DNA from: Daejeonella sp.
Lineage (GTDB): Bacteria > Bacteroidota > Bacteroidia > Sphingobacteriales > Sphingobacteriaceae
Assembly (NCBI RefSeq): GCF_017495225.1
Contig: NZ_JAFEIG010000023.1
Location: 1 to 64,000, forward strand
Direction of reading: 5' to 3'
DNA: 64,000 bases
A model generated the notes under the pieces. It ran no database searches and was not told the DNA's origin. It saw only the letters and a list, made by a program, of their open reading frames with translations. The stretch's first letter is position 1. Each line of letters begins with the position of its first letter. Both the position numbers and the translations under genes were made by a program. This document shows positions 35,072-44,214 of this stretch, in pieces.

Positions 35072-36127
35072 ATGGGATTTACACTTTTAATTGTAATCAT
35101 TGTTTTAGCCTTAGTATTTGATTATATCAATGGATTTCACGATGCAGCCAATTCTATTGCTACGGTTGTTTCTACGAAGGTATTAACACCATTTCAAGCC
35201 GTTGTTTGGGCAGCGTTTTTCAATTTCCTTGCCTATTGGATATTCAGTCTAAATGTTGCGGATACAGTAGCTAAAACAGCTGATACCATGAATATTAATC
35301 TAATAGTAATTCTTGCAGGTGTACTTGCGGCAATTGCTTGGAACTTATTCACTTGGTGGTTTGGAATCCCATCTAGCTCTTCTCATACTCTGATTGGGGG
35401 CTTTGCAGGCGCTGCAGTAGCGCATGGCGGTTTAGATGTGATAAACCTTGGTGTTATTGGTAAAGTTGCTTCATTCATTGTCTTAGCACCAATTATCGGT
35501 ATGTTTATGGCTTATGTCATTACTGTAATCATAGTAAATATTTGCCGATATGCCAATCCATCACGAGCTGAGTGGTGGTTTAAAAAATTACAATTAGTTT
35601 CTTCCGCTTTATTTAGTCTCGGACACGGTGGTAATGATGCCCAAAAAGTAATGGGAATCATTGCTGCGGCGATTATCGTTTACCTTAAAGATAATCCAGG
35701 TGAAGTAAGCACAATGGCTCATTGGCTACAGGTTAGCTATACCGTTGTAGGTGGGAAAGTTAAAATTAACCATATCCCTGAATGGATTCCTATCGCATGT
35801 TATACCGCTATCGCAGTAGGAACAATGAGTGGTGGTTGGAAGATTGTTAAAACTATGGGGACTAAAATCACTAAGGTTACTCCATTAGAGGGTGTTGCGG
35901 CAGAAACAGCAGGTGCCATCACTCTATTCATGACAGAGCACTTTAAAATACCTGTTTCTACCACACATACTATTACTGGTGCAATTATCGGAGTGGGATT
36001 AAGCAAGCGTATCTCTGCCGTTAGATGGGGTATAACAATTAGTCTAATGTGGGCATGGATTTTAACAATTCCTGTGTCAGCAGCACTAGCAGCTACTCTT
36101 TATTATATAATAAGCTTATTCTTTTAA
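35072..36127 (+). CDS. inorganic phosphate transporter, PiT family
   Basis: A 351-residue membrane carrier. It has the duplicated PiT signature: FDYINGFHDAANSIATVVST near the N-terminus and GHGGNDAQKVMGIIAA in the second half. Two serine-rich re-entrant segments (IPSSSSHTLIGG and IPVSTTHTITGA) and about ten membrane helices are present. It imports metal-phosphate with protons. It is co-transcribed with the DUF47 regulator behind a Pho-box-like repeat, so expression probably rises under phosphate limitation. Confidence 0.93.
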   Translation: MGFTLLIVIIVLALVFDYINGFHDAANSIATVVSTKVLTPFQAVVWAAFFNFLAYWIFSLNVADTVAKTADTMNINLIVILAGVLAAIAWNLFTWWFGIPSSSSHTLIGGFAGAAVAHGGLDVINLGVIGKVASFIVLAPIIGMFMAYVITVIIVNICRYANPSRAEWWFKKLQLVSSALFSLGHGGNDAQKVMGIIAAAIIVYLKDNPGEVSTMAHWLQVSYTVVGGKVKINHIPEWIPIACYTAIAVGTMSGGWKIVKTMGTKITKVTPLEGVAAETAGAITLFMTEHFKIPVSTTHTITGAIIGVGLSKRISAVRWGITISLMWAWILTIPVSAALAATLYYIISLFF

Positions 36128-36159
36128 AGATTTATTTGAATTTATTTTTGGACATCCGA

Positions 36160-36903
36160 TTATTTTGAAAGGGTCTGAATACGCATATCCTTAAATTCAA
36201 TTCTAGATAATTCTCTTAGCTTTCCTGCCGTAAATAGGCTATCGTATTTAGATATTACGGTAAGGGAGTCATTTAAGGGCATTTGATAATTGATGTAATC
36301 TTGGAAAATTACACCGCCCACATTATGGGTTTTAATAACTTCTCTAAATCTATTTCCTCCAGCACTGTAGGCAAAATGATCCATGCTATAATCACTAACA
36401 TCAAACCAATAATAATAAACGTCGTTATGGTCGGCACCACCTTCTTTTTGATCAAAGGAAATTTCTAATTTATGATAGCTTTTATCTTTGATTTTTACCT
36501 CATCGATATACTTTTTAATAACTGAAGCATCGTTCAATTTTAGTGGTAAATACAAAAAATATACTACAGCATTTAAAGATTGAGAATATTTTGAGACGTC
36601 CTTAGCATCTAAATTAAGTTCTTTACCATTTAACGTCCTTTTAAACCCTTGATTGTCAAGAATATCGTGAACCATTCCGGTAGAATCTGAGAAATTACGC
36701 TCATAACGAAACTTCCCTTCATTTTGCATGATTTTGAATTTTACATCTCTAAAAGTAAATTCAAGGCTAGCATTTTTAAGCTTATCCATCTGATAAAAGC
36801 TAATACTCTTGTCAATAATTTGTTGTGGATCTCGAGAATTTGAACAAGATGAGATTATAAAAATAACAGTAAGGAAAAGAATAAACGTAAATGACTGTCT
36901 CAT
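36160..36903 (-). CDS. DUF6503-like lipoprotein
   Basis: A 247-residue lipoprotein: hydrophobic signal then IISSC with the acylated Cys near 20. The mature part is beta-rich with alternating polar residues (ASLEFTFRDVKFKIM, FRYERNF, HKLEISFDQKEG, YYYWFDVSDYSMDHFAYS), like LolA/LppX-type half-barrels that bind lipids. I recognise it only as a Bacteroidota family of unknown function, and the DUF number is from memory. It is convergent with the phosphate transporter gene (32-bp gap). Confidence 0.7.
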   Translation of the reverse strand: MRQSFTFILFLTVIFIISSCSNSRDPQQIIDKSISFYQMDKLKNASLEFTFRDVKFKIMQNEGKFRYERNFSDSTGMVHDILDNQGFKRTLNGKELNLDAKDVSKYSQSLNAVVYFLYLPLKLNDASVIKKYIDEVKIKDKSYHKLEISFDQKEGGADHNDVYYYWFDVSDYSMDHFAYSAGGNRFREVIKTHNVGGVIFQDYINYQMPLNDSLTVISKYDSLFTAGKLRELSRIEFKDMRIQTLSK

Positions 36904-37030
36904 ATTAAAATTTATTATTGATTAAAAAAGAATTAATAATGCTAAAACAGCATATTATAAAGCTATAAAACAAAATTAAGCAAAATTATACCCTGCATTA
37001 AATTCAAATCATAAATTACAAACAAACAAA

Positions 37031-37062
37031 AATGCCTTTCAGTTTTAGCTGAAAGGCATTTC
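37031..37062 (-). terminator. terminator of the pyruvate dehydrogenase operon
   Basis: A 13-bp perfect stem (AAATGCCTTTCAG and CTGAAAGGCATTT) with a 6-base loop, followed on the minus strand by TTTTGTTTGTTT. It stands 16 bp after the E2 stop codon. Confidence 0.85.
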
Positions 37063-37078
37063 AATATGTTTTAAATTA

Positions 37079-38707
37079 TTAAACTAATAATCTTACAGGC
37101 TCTTCAAGCAATGCTTTTAAGGTTTGTAAGAATGCAGAACCAGTTGCACCATCAACTACACGATGATCACAGCTAAGCGTAACTTTCATTACATTTCCTG
37201 GAACAACAGCACCATTCTTAACAACCGGCACCTGTTGGATCCCTCCAACTGCTAAAATACAAGCATCTGGCGGATTGATAATCGCGGTAAATTCGTCAAT
37301 TCCAAACATACCTAGATTTGAAATGGTAAATGTTGAACCTTCCCAATCTGATGGTTGTAATTTTTTAGATTTAGCACGCTGAGCAAAGTCTTTTACTTCT
37401 GCAGAGATGTGTGAAAGTGATTTTCCATCAGCAAAACGCACCACTGGAACCAATAAACCATCTTCTACAGCCACGGCAACACCAATATTAACGTGTTCAT
37501 TATAGCGGATTTTATCTCCTAACCATGATGAATTCACATTCGGATGCTGCTTTAAAGCTACTGCAACCGCTTTAAGCACCATATCATTAAATGAGATTTT
37601 CGCAGCCGAAAATTCATTGATTTTGGTACGTGCTTTCATCGCACTATCCATATCGATAGACATGGTTAGATAAAAATGAGGGGCAGTAAATAAACTCTCA
37701 GAAAGACGCTTAGCAATTACTTTACGCATCTGAGAAACTGGCTTCTCTGTATATTTTTCTTCCCCAATAAATTGTGGAATTGCTGCTGCTTGCGTTTCTA
37801 CAGCTTTAGATTCAACTGGAGCTGCCGCTTTTTGAGCACCTAGGTTAAATCCTTCAATATCTTTTTTAACGATTCTTCCACCTTCAGCGCTTCCCTTTAC
37901 TTGAGATAAATCTATACCCTTATCCTTCGCGATTTTACGCGCTAAAGGAGAGGCTTTCAAACGTGAACCTGAGTCGGATTGAACTTCTTGCTTAGCAGCA
38001 GCTACTGGAGCAGCTTTAGCTTCCGAACTCACTGGAGCAACAGCAGCGCTCGCTTGTGCCTTTGGAGCTGAGTTAAGAAAAGGAGTAACATCTGTTCCCT
38101 CTTTACCAACAATTGCAATAATATCATTAACCTTTGCTGCTTGACCCTTTTCAACACCCACATAAAGAAGTGTTCCATCAGCATAGCCAATCACTTCCAT
38201 GGTTGCTTTATCGGTTTCCACATCAGCAAGCGCATCATCACTTTTAACTTTGTCACCAACTTTCTTATGCCATTCAGCAATAACACCTTCAGTCATGGTA
38301 TCGCTTAAAAGAGGCATACGAATAATGGTAGCACCTAAAGCCTCAGCATCCGCATCACTGCTTGCTGGAGCTTCAGAGCTAGTGGCAGCCGGTTTAGCTT
38401 CTGCAGCACTAGGCTCAGGACTACTATTTTGCGCTGGAGCAGCACTTAAAAGAGCTTGAAAATCTTCACCAGGCTGACCTAAAATTGCAATTACTGAATC
38501 TACAGGCGCTGCCTCACCTTCCTTCGCACCTATATATAATAATGTTCCTTCTTGAAAGGACTCAAAATCCATTGTTGCTTTGTCGGTTTCAATTTCAGCA
38601 ACTAAATCACCCGAACCAACTTTATCACCAACTTTTTTATGCCACTTTGCGATCACACCTTCTGTCATCGTATCGCTCATTTTCGGCATTTTTACTACTT
38701 CAGCCAT
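37079..38707 (-). CDS. dihydrolipoamide acetyltransferase (pyruvate dehydrogenase E2)
   Basis: A 542-residue enzyme with two N-terminal lipoyl domains (lipoyl Lys43 and Lys167, both in ETDKATM), Ala/Pro/Ser/Glu-rich linkers, a peripheral subunit-binding domain (about 250-290, KASPLARKIAKDKGID), and the C-terminal acetyltransferase core. The active site is SCDHRVVDG with His515 and Asp519. It transfers the acetyl group from E1 to CoA. It follows pdhA by 34 bp. The E1-beta and E3 genes are not in this window, so the complex is encoded at split loci. Confidence 0.95.
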   Translation of the reverse strand: MAEVVKMPKMSDTMTEGVIAKWHKKVGDKVGSGDLVAEIETDKATMDFESFQEGTLLYIGAKEGEAAPVDSVIAILGQPGEDFQALLSAAPAQNSSPEPSAAEAKPAATSSEAPASSDADAEALGATIIRMPLLSDTMTEGVIAEWHKKVGDKVKSDDALADVETDKATMEVIGYADGTLLYVGVEKGQAAKVNDIIAIVGKEGTDVTPFLNSAPKAQASAAVAPVSSEAKAAPVAAAKQEVQSDSGSRLKASPLARKIAKDKGIDLSQVKGSAEGGRIVKKDIEGFNLGAQKAAAPVESKAVETQAAAIPQFIGEEKYTEKPVSQMRKVIAKRLSESLFTAPHFYLTMSIDMDSAMKARTKINEFSAAKISFNDMVLKAVAVALKQHPNVNSSWLGDKIRYNEHVNIGVAVAVEDGLLVPVVRFADGKSLSHISAEVKDFAQRAKSKKLQPSDWEGSTFTISNLGMFGIDEFTAIINPPDACILAVGGIQQVPVVKNGAVVPGNVMKVTLSCDHRVVDGATGSAFLQTLKALLEEPVRLLV

Positions 38708-38741
38708 TATTATTTGATTAGTATTTTATAAAAAGTTTAGA

Positions 38742-39737
38742 TTAATCGCGGATAAATGGATAGTCAGATTGAACGTACACATCTTCATATAATTCAGATG
38801 CATCAGGCCATGGAGATTCTTCAGAAAACCTTACTGATTCGTCAACAATTGCCTTTACTTTTTCATTAATCTGGTCAAACCATGCTTCATTAGCATATTT
38901 TTTCTCTTCTATTGTAGCTCTTACCACTTCAATAGGATCCTTAGCCTTATAAGTTTCAACCTCTTCTTTGGTTCTATATTTAGCCGGATCAGACATCGAA
39001 TGTCCTTTATAACGATAGGTTCTAGCTTCTAAGAAAGTAGGACCATCGCCTCTTCTAGCTCTTTGAACTGCCTCATCCATCGCATTATGCACAGCTACTG
39101 GATCCATTCCATCAACTGGCGCACATGGCATATCAAAACCTAATCCGATTTTGTAAATATCAACCATGTTAGTAGTACGAGCTACTGAAGTTCCCATCGC
39201 ATAACCATTGTTCTCACAAACAAAAATTACTGGTAACTTCCATAACATCGCCATATTAAAGGTTTCGTTAAGTGCCCCCTGACGAACAGCACCATCACCC
39301 ATATAACATACACAAACATTGGTAGTTCCATTATATTTTTCAGCAAATGCAATACCGGCGCCCAAAGGAATCTGTCCACCTACAATTCCATGTCCGCCGA
39401 AAAATTTCTTTTCCTTGCTAAACATGTGCATCGAACCGCCTTTACCTTTAGAACATCCGGTTGCTTTTCCGTATAGTTCAGCCATAATTTCATTTGCACC
39501 CATGCCTCTAGCCAAAGCATGCGCATGATCACGATAAGCTGTAATCATAGAATCGTCTGGTCCAAGAACCGACATAGCACCAGCCATTACAGCTTCCTGA
39601 CCAATATACAAATGGCAAAATCCTCTGATTTTTTGCTGCCCGTAAAGTTGTCCCGCCTTCTCTTCAAACTTGCGCATCAAAAGCATTGACTCGTACCACT
39701 GAAGATAGGTTTCTTTCGTAATTTCTATTGAACTCAT
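38742..39737 (-). CDS. pdhA: pyruvate dehydrogenase E1 component, alpha subunit
   Basis: About 331 residues. The thiamine-diphosphate motif runs GDGAVRQGALNE to CENNGYAMGT; the substrate channel has RDHAHALARGM, and the phospho-loop-like segment is YRYKGHSMSDPAKYR. It decarboxylates pyruvate with E1-beta. I choose the ATG at 39737 (MSSIEITKETYLQW), the usual family N-terminus. An in-frame ATG at 39794 would add 19 residues, but a -7 box (39782-39789) lies between the two, so transcription probably starts after it. Operon with the E2 gene. Confidence 0.93.
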   Translation of the reverse strand: MSSIEITKETYLQWYESMLLMRKFEEKAGQLYGQQKIRGFCHLYIGQEAVMAGAMSVLGPDDSMITAYRDHAHALARGMGANEIMAELYGKATGCSKGKGGSMHMFSKEKKFFGGHGIVGGQIPLGAGIAFAEKYNGTTNVCVCYMGDGAVRQGALNETFNMAMLWKLPVIFVCENNGYAMGTSVARTTNMVDIYKIGLGFDMPCAPVDGMDPVAVHNAMDEAVQRARRGDGPTFLEARTYRYKGHSMSDPAKYRTKEEVETYKAKDPIEVVRATIEEKKYANEAWFDQINEKVKAIVDESVRFSEESPWPDASELYEDVYVQSDYPFIRD

Positions 39738-39781
39738 TCGTAATCGTATGTGTAATTCTTTTTTAGCCCTATTAGGGTCAG

Positions 39782-39789
39782 CAAATCTA
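39782..39789 (-). promoter_or_regulatory. -7 box TAGATTTG of the pdhA operon
   Basis: Reading TAGATTTG on the minus strand, it matches TAnnTTTG. The leader to the ATG at 39737 is about 38 bases. The -33 position shows TTC rather than TTG. Confidence 0.5.
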
Positions 39790-39905
39790 ACCATATCTTA
39801 CCAAAAAAAGAATAGTAAAGCGTATTGTTTGTACTGTTTATCTATATTTTTATTTCATATCTATCTATAAACTATGTCATTAAATTGACAATTAAGCACT
39901 TCGCC

Positions 39906-39936
39906 TTGCTTTAGGTCACAAAATTTCGTATATTTG
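39906..39936 (+). promoter_or_regulatory. canonical Bacteroidota promoter of the NlpC/P60 gene
   Basis: TTG at 39906-39908, a 20-bp gap, and TATATTTG at 39929-39936: a full match to the TTG-N19-21-TAnnTTTG consensus. The leader to the ATG at 40011 is about 68 bases. Confidence 0.75.
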
Positions 39937-40010
39937 TAACATTCTGGAAATATAAAGCGTATAAATCAGTTCATTCAGTTTATCTTTAAAAACTAGAAAA
40001 CATTTACAAT

Positions 40011-40556
40011 ATGGGTAAAAAGGTTATTTTACTTTTTCTATTAATCGTTTCAATAGTGTCTGTACAGGCACAAACCAATACAAAGGAGCAAAAACCTGCC
40101 ACTCAGGTAGAAGATCCTGATAACTTGGCAAAAGAATATTTCTCTCAAATTATGGGTGTTGCACTTTCTGCTACATCTAACTTAAAATTATATGAATTTG
40201 TTTACGACTGGATAGGAACTCCTTATCGCTTAGGTGGTGGAACAAAAAAAGGTATTGATTGCTCAGGATTTGCTTTTGAATTATACAATAAAGTATTTAG
40301 TACTCTTATTGGAAGTAATTCAAGAAATATATTTAGCATGGTAAATCCAATTAATAAAGAAGAATTAAAAGAAGGAGATCTAGTATTCTTCAAAATTGGA
40401 AGTCGCTCAATTACCCACATGGGCGTTTACATGGGAAATAATAAATTTGCTCATGCTTCAAGCAGCAAAGGTGTGATGATCAGTGATTTAGATGAAGCTT
40501 ATTGGAGACGTTACTACTACAAAGGCGGCCGATTGCTTGCCAAACTTAGAGAATAA
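40011..40556 (+). CDS. secreted NlpC/P60 family peptidoglycan peptidase
   Basis: A 181-residue protein with signal peptide MGKKVILLFLLIVSIVSVQAQ and a single NlpC/P60 domain (about 60-180). Catalytic Cys lies in GIDCSGFAFELY and His in ITHMGVYMGNNKFAHAS. Such enzymes cleave gamma-D-Glu-meso-DAP bonds in cell-wall peptides. No extra binding domain is present. It stands alone with its own promoter and terminator. Confidence 0.9.
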   Translation: MGKKVILLFLLIVSIVSVQAQTNTKEQKPATQVEDPDNLAKEYFSQIMGVALSATSNLKLYEFVYDWIGTPYRLGGGTKKGIDCSGFAFELYNKVFSTLIGSNSRNIFSMVNPINKEELKEGDLVFFKIGSRSITHMGVYMGNNKFAHASSSKGVMISDLDEAYWRRYYYKGGRLLAKLRE

Positions 40557-40575
40557 TAAAATTAAAATATTTTTG

Positions 40576-40602
40576 AAAAGCGTCGTTAACGATGCTTTTT
40601 TT
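40576..40602 (+). terminator. terminator after NlpC/P60 gene
   Basis: Stem AAAGCGTCG / CGATGCTTT (one G-T pair) with a TTAA loop, then a run of T, 19 bp after the stop codon. Confidence 0.7.
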
Positions 40603-40749
40603 ATGCCCCAAGGTTTTAGAAATTTCAAATTAAAGCATTTGAACAAAAATCATGTTTTCTAAAAAATAGCATTATTTGATTCAAAAAAGCTGATTTGATA
40701 AATATTCTTCCTATCTTTAATAGATTAAAAAGAAAAAAACTTAACTATT

Positions 40750-41682
40750 ATGTACGGAACTTATATTTTCTTATTCATTGCTCTCGTTATTTTATTTAGC
40801 TCCTTTGTAACGGTTAGACAAGGGACAATCGCGGTAATCACCATTTTTGGTAAGTATAGAAGACTCCTAAAACCGGGCTTAAGTCTCAAAATTCCATTAA
40901 TAGAGGTTATTCACTCTCGCGTATCTATTCAAAATCGTGCCGTAGAACTTGAATTTCAAGCGGTAACCGTTGATCAAGCAAATGTGTACTTTAAAGCCAT
41001 GGTGCTTTATTCAGTAAACAATCCTGATGAAGAAACTATCAAGAATGTGGCCTTTAAATTTATCAACGAGCAAAACCTAATGCAGGCACTTATTCGTACC
41101 ATTGAGGGTACTATACGTGCTTTTGTTGCAAGCAAAAGACAAGCAGAGGTTTTGAGTCTGAGAAAAGACATTGTGGATCACGTAAAAGATCAATTAGATA
41201 ATGTTCTAGAGTCTTGGGGTTATCATTTACAAGATCTTCAAATAAACGACATTACCTTTGATGAAGTAATTTTAACCTCTATGAGTCGTGTGGTGGCTTC
41301 TAACAACCTAAAAGCTGCAGCAGAAAACGAGGGACAAGCTTTATTAATTACCAAAACTAAAGCTGCTGAAGCAGATGGTAATGCGATTAAAATTGCTGCT
41401 AATGCTGAACGTGAGGCTGCGCAATTACGCGGACAAGGTATTGCACTTTTCCGTGAGGAGGTTGCAAAAGGTATGACGCATGCAGCAAAAGAAATGCAAA
41501 CCGCAGATTTAGACACTTCAGTAATTCTATTTACTATGTGGACTGAAGCCATCAAGCATTTTGCTGAGAATGGCAAAGGAAATGTGATTTTCTTGGATGG
41601 TTCATCAGATGGTATGAAACGTACCATGGAGCAAATGATGAGCATCAATATCATGGACACTCAAGACAAGAAAAAAGCATAA
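40750..41682 (+). CDS. SPFH/stomatin-prohibitin domain membrane protein
   Basis: A 310-residue protein: one N-terminal membrane helix (about 3-20), then the SPFH domain (about 22-200: VRQGTIAVITIFGKYRRLLKPGL, IRTIEGTIRAFVASKR) and a long Ala/Glu-rich helical region (about 195-240) that would form a coiled coil, as in stomatins and flotillins. These proteins build ring or cage assemblies in membrane microdomains and often regulate proteases. No partner such as NfeD is adjacent. It has a strong terminator behind it. Confidence 0.9.
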   Translation: MYGTYIFLFIALVILFSSFVTVRQGTIAVITIFGKYRRLLKPGLSLKIPLIEVIHSRVSIQNRAVELEFQAVTVDQANVYFKAMVLYSVNNPDEETIKNVAFKFINEQNLMQALIRTIEGTIRAFVASKRQAEVLSLRKDIVDHVKDQLDNVLESWGYHLQDLQINDITFDEVILTSMSRVVASNNLKAAAENEGQALLITKTKAAEADGNAIKIAANAEREAAQLRGQGIALFREEVAKGMTHAAKEMQTADLDTSVILFTMWTEAIKHFAENGKGNVIFLDGSSDGMKRTMEQMMSINIMDTQDKKKA

Positions 41683-41716
41683 TTACTGAGTATATTATTT
41701 AAAAAAGCTTTAATCT

Positions 41717-41763
41717 AGCCCCCAATTCAAACCAATTAATTGGAATGAGTTGGGGGTTTTTTT
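41717..41763 (+). terminator. terminator after SPFH gene
   Basis: Arms CCCCCAA and TTGGGGG enclose an inner stem, followed by seven T residues. It lies about 35 bp after the stop codon. Confidence 0.8.
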
Positions 41764-41890
41764 GAATGCGGCTTTAGCAATTTCTTTGAGGCTTAAACGA
41801 AAGTGAAAGGTTTAAAGCTATTTATCCCTATTGAAGAATACTCAAAAGCAATTAAGATAAAGCATTAAACCCAGCTAAAAAATACCAAAC

Positions 41891-41918
41891 AAAGAGCCCC
41901 GGTATTACCGGGGCTTTC
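41891..41918 (-). terminator. terminator of the Ctp protease gene
   Basis: A GC-rich stem AAGCCCCGGTA / TACCGGGGCTC lies directly behind the stop codon at 41920 on the minus strand, followed by TTTGTTTGG. Confidence 0.75.
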
Positions 41919-41919
41919 A

Positions 41920-44055
41920 TTATTTTATTTGGATAAAATCGGCCATGATTTGCAATCCTTCATCGCGGATAAAGTCGATATCTTCCTTGGCTTTACTTTC
42001 TCCCTTCTTTAGAGGTACCAAACCTTTAGCAGCTCGCTTCTTATTTTCACGAGCTAATGATTTTGCCTCCTGCTCTTCACGATCCTTCTTGAGTTTAGCC
42101 TCATTTAAGGTGATAGATGTTTCTGCATCACGCTTAGCAAATTCAGCAATATCTTCTTGAAGATCTTTGAATTCAGATGATGCTTTCATTCGCTCCTGAT
42201 GTAATGCAAGTAATTTTGCTTTAACTGTAGTTAAATTAGCAACAGGTGTAAAAATACTAGGCTGAACAGTATCAAAAACTAAAGCTCGTGGCTCGGAGCT
42301 CTCTCCATATTTATCTTTAGGAAATACCGTTGGGAACTCAATATCAGGAACCACACCCTTATGCTGGGTGCTACTACCATTTACACGATAAAATTTAGCC
42401 ATGGTTAAATTAATCTGACCAAATTCAGGCGCATTGCTTGAACTTATCTTTTCTCCTTTATTATTATTAACCGTTTGCAATCCTTTGAGCATGATTTTAT
42501 CACTAGTGCTGATAATTCGAGACATATCAATACCTTGTTGTACGGTGCCCTTACCATACGACTGATTACCAATAATCACACCTCTGCCATAATCTTGAAT
42601 TGCACCTGCAAAAATTTCGGATGCTGAAGCACTAAAGCGATCAATGAAAACACCTAATGGACCATCCCAAGCAATTGACTCATCCTCATCTTCGTTCACT
42701 TCTACTCGGTTTCTACGATCACGAACTTGAACTACCGGACCAGATTTGATGAACAATCCAGTAAGCGTAATTGCCTCTGGAAGTGAGCCACCACCATTAC
42801 TTCTCAAATCAAGAACAACAGCATCTACTTTTTCTCTTTTTAAAGTGTCTAATAAAAGTTTTACATCACGAGTGGTGCTTTTGTAATTTGGATCACCTGC
42901 CTGTAAAGCCTTAAAATCAGCATAAAACGCTGGTAATTGTATGATTCCAATTTTATATGATTTACCACCTTGATTTATGGTTTTAATGATCTTTTTCGCT
43001 GATTGATCTTCAAGTACCACCTTATCTCTCATCAATTCAATGATTTTAGGTGTAGATGATAATTCTTGTCCCGCAGGAATCACCTTTAAACGAACAACTG
43101 TACCTTTTGGCCCTTTAATTTTTGTTACAGTAACATCTAATCGCCAGCCAATCACATCCACAAATTCACCATCCTTACCCTGCGCAACAGCAATTATTCG
43201 ATCATTTGCCTGTAAAGCCTTCGATTTGAATGCCGGTCCCCCAGGTATAATTTCAGCAATTTTAACCACCTCATTCTCCAATTGCAATCTAGCTCCGATA
43301 CCTTCAAATGTACGAGCCAAATCTTCATTAAATTCTTGAGCCCTATTGGGAACAAAATAACTTGTATGGGGATCTACAGTCCCAGTAAAAGCATTCATGA
43401 AAATCTGGAAAACATCCTGATGATTGAACTTTGTAGACTGTGATATTAAATTTTCGTAGCGCTTTTTAAGGGTTTCTTTAATTTTTGATTGATCGGTGCC
43501 AGTAATCTTCAAGTTAAGCATTTCGTATTTAATACGCTTTGACCAAAGGCTATTTGACTCGGCTTCCGTCTTTAACCATGGAAGTTTTTCGCGGTCATAA
43601 GTATAACTATCATTACTAGTGAAACTGAAATCCTTTTCAATTTCCTTTAGTGCAAAGTTAACGCGATCATTATAACGCTTTTGATAAACATTGAAGATGT
43701 AAAAAGCCACGCTCAAATCGCCATCACGTAAATCATCATCTAAGTTTAATCGGTATTTCTCGAACTCAGTAATATCACTTTGTAAAAAATAAGTTTTACC
43801 ACCATCTAAGGCCTTCAAATACTCATCAAATACAATAGATGAAAAATTATCATCAATAACTACTTTATGATAATGGAAATTCTCCATTAATTCTACCAAT
43901 GACTTAGCAATAACTGATTGTTGCTTATCAGGCTGTAAATCGCCATCTGCTACAATTATATTTACTCTTGGATCGGCCTGGCAGGATAAAGCTGCAACAA
44001 TAAAAAGGGCCAGACATAATCTCTTTAACATTTCTTTAACTGATTTTAATTTCAT
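41920..44055 (-). CDS. carboxy-terminal processing protease (Prc/Tsp-type, S41A)
   Basis: A 711-residue envelope protease. The N-terminal signal ends in AALSC (Cys25), so it is a likely lipoprotein. A helical N-terminal region (about 40-240) with DPHTSYF is followed by a PDZ domain (about 245-330, EIIPGGPAFKSKALQANDRI) and the catalytic domain with RFSASASEIFAGA (Ser477) and SYGKGTVQ (Lys502), plus a charged C-terminal helix region. It matches E. coli Prc in length and order. It trims or degrades periplasmic proteins from the C-terminus. It has a well-formed promoter. Confidence 0.93.
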   Translation of the reverse strand: MKLKSVKEMLKRLCLALFIVAALSCQADPRVNIIVADGDLQPDKQQSVIAKSLVELMENFHYHKVVIDDNFSSIVFDEYLKALDGGKTYFLQSDITEFEKYRLNLDDDLRDGDLSVAFYIFNVYQKRYNDRVNFALKEIEKDFSFTSNDSYTYDREKLPWLKTEAESNSLWSKRIKYEMLNLKITGTDQSKIKETLKKRYENLISQSTKFNHQDVFQIFMNAFTGTVDPHTSYFVPNRAQEFNEDLARTFEGIGARLQLENEVVKIAEIIPGGPAFKSKALQANDRIIAVAQGKDGEFVDVIGWRLDVTVTKIKGPKGTVVRLKVIPAGQELSSTPKIIELMRDKVVLEDQSAKKIIKTINQGGKSYKIGIIQLPAFYADFKALQAGDPNYKSTTRDVKLLLDTLKREKVDAVVLDLRSNGGGSLPEAITLTGLFIKSGPVVQVRDRRNRVEVNEDEDESIAWDGPLGVFIDRFSASASEIFAGAIQDYGRGVIIGNQSYGKGTVQQGIDMSRIISTSDKIMLKGLQTVNNNKGEKISSSNAPEFGQINLTMAKFYRVNGSSTQHKGVVPDIEFPTVFPKDKYGESSEPRALVFDTVQPSIFTPVANLTTVKAKLLALHQERMKASSEFKDLQEDIAEFAKRDAETSITLNEAKLKKDREEQEAKSLARENKKRAAKGLVPLKKGESKAKEDIDFIRDEGLQIMADFIQIK

Positions 44056-44083
44056 CGTAGATTTAAGATATCCAATTTGATAC

Positions 44084-44116
44084 CAAATTTAAACTTTAAG
44101 TATTGCAATATTCAAA
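44084..44116 (-). promoter_or_regulatory. canonical promoter of the Ctp protease gene
   Basis: On the minus strand TTTG (44113-44116), 21 bp, then TAAATTTG (44084-44091). It is a full consensus match. The leader is about 22 bases. Confidence 0.7.
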
Positions 44117-44214
44117 TACAAAGGCAAAGCTTGTAACATGTTTATGTAATATTCACAATTTATGTTGAATATATTCAAAATACATGATTATTAAGCATAA
44201 TTGAGATTAACAAT

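Noticed and set aside
41238..41660. 140-codon antisense frame inside the SPFH gene
   Set aside because: Ser/Ala-rich shadow of the Ala/Glu-rich coiled-coil region; no start context or homology.
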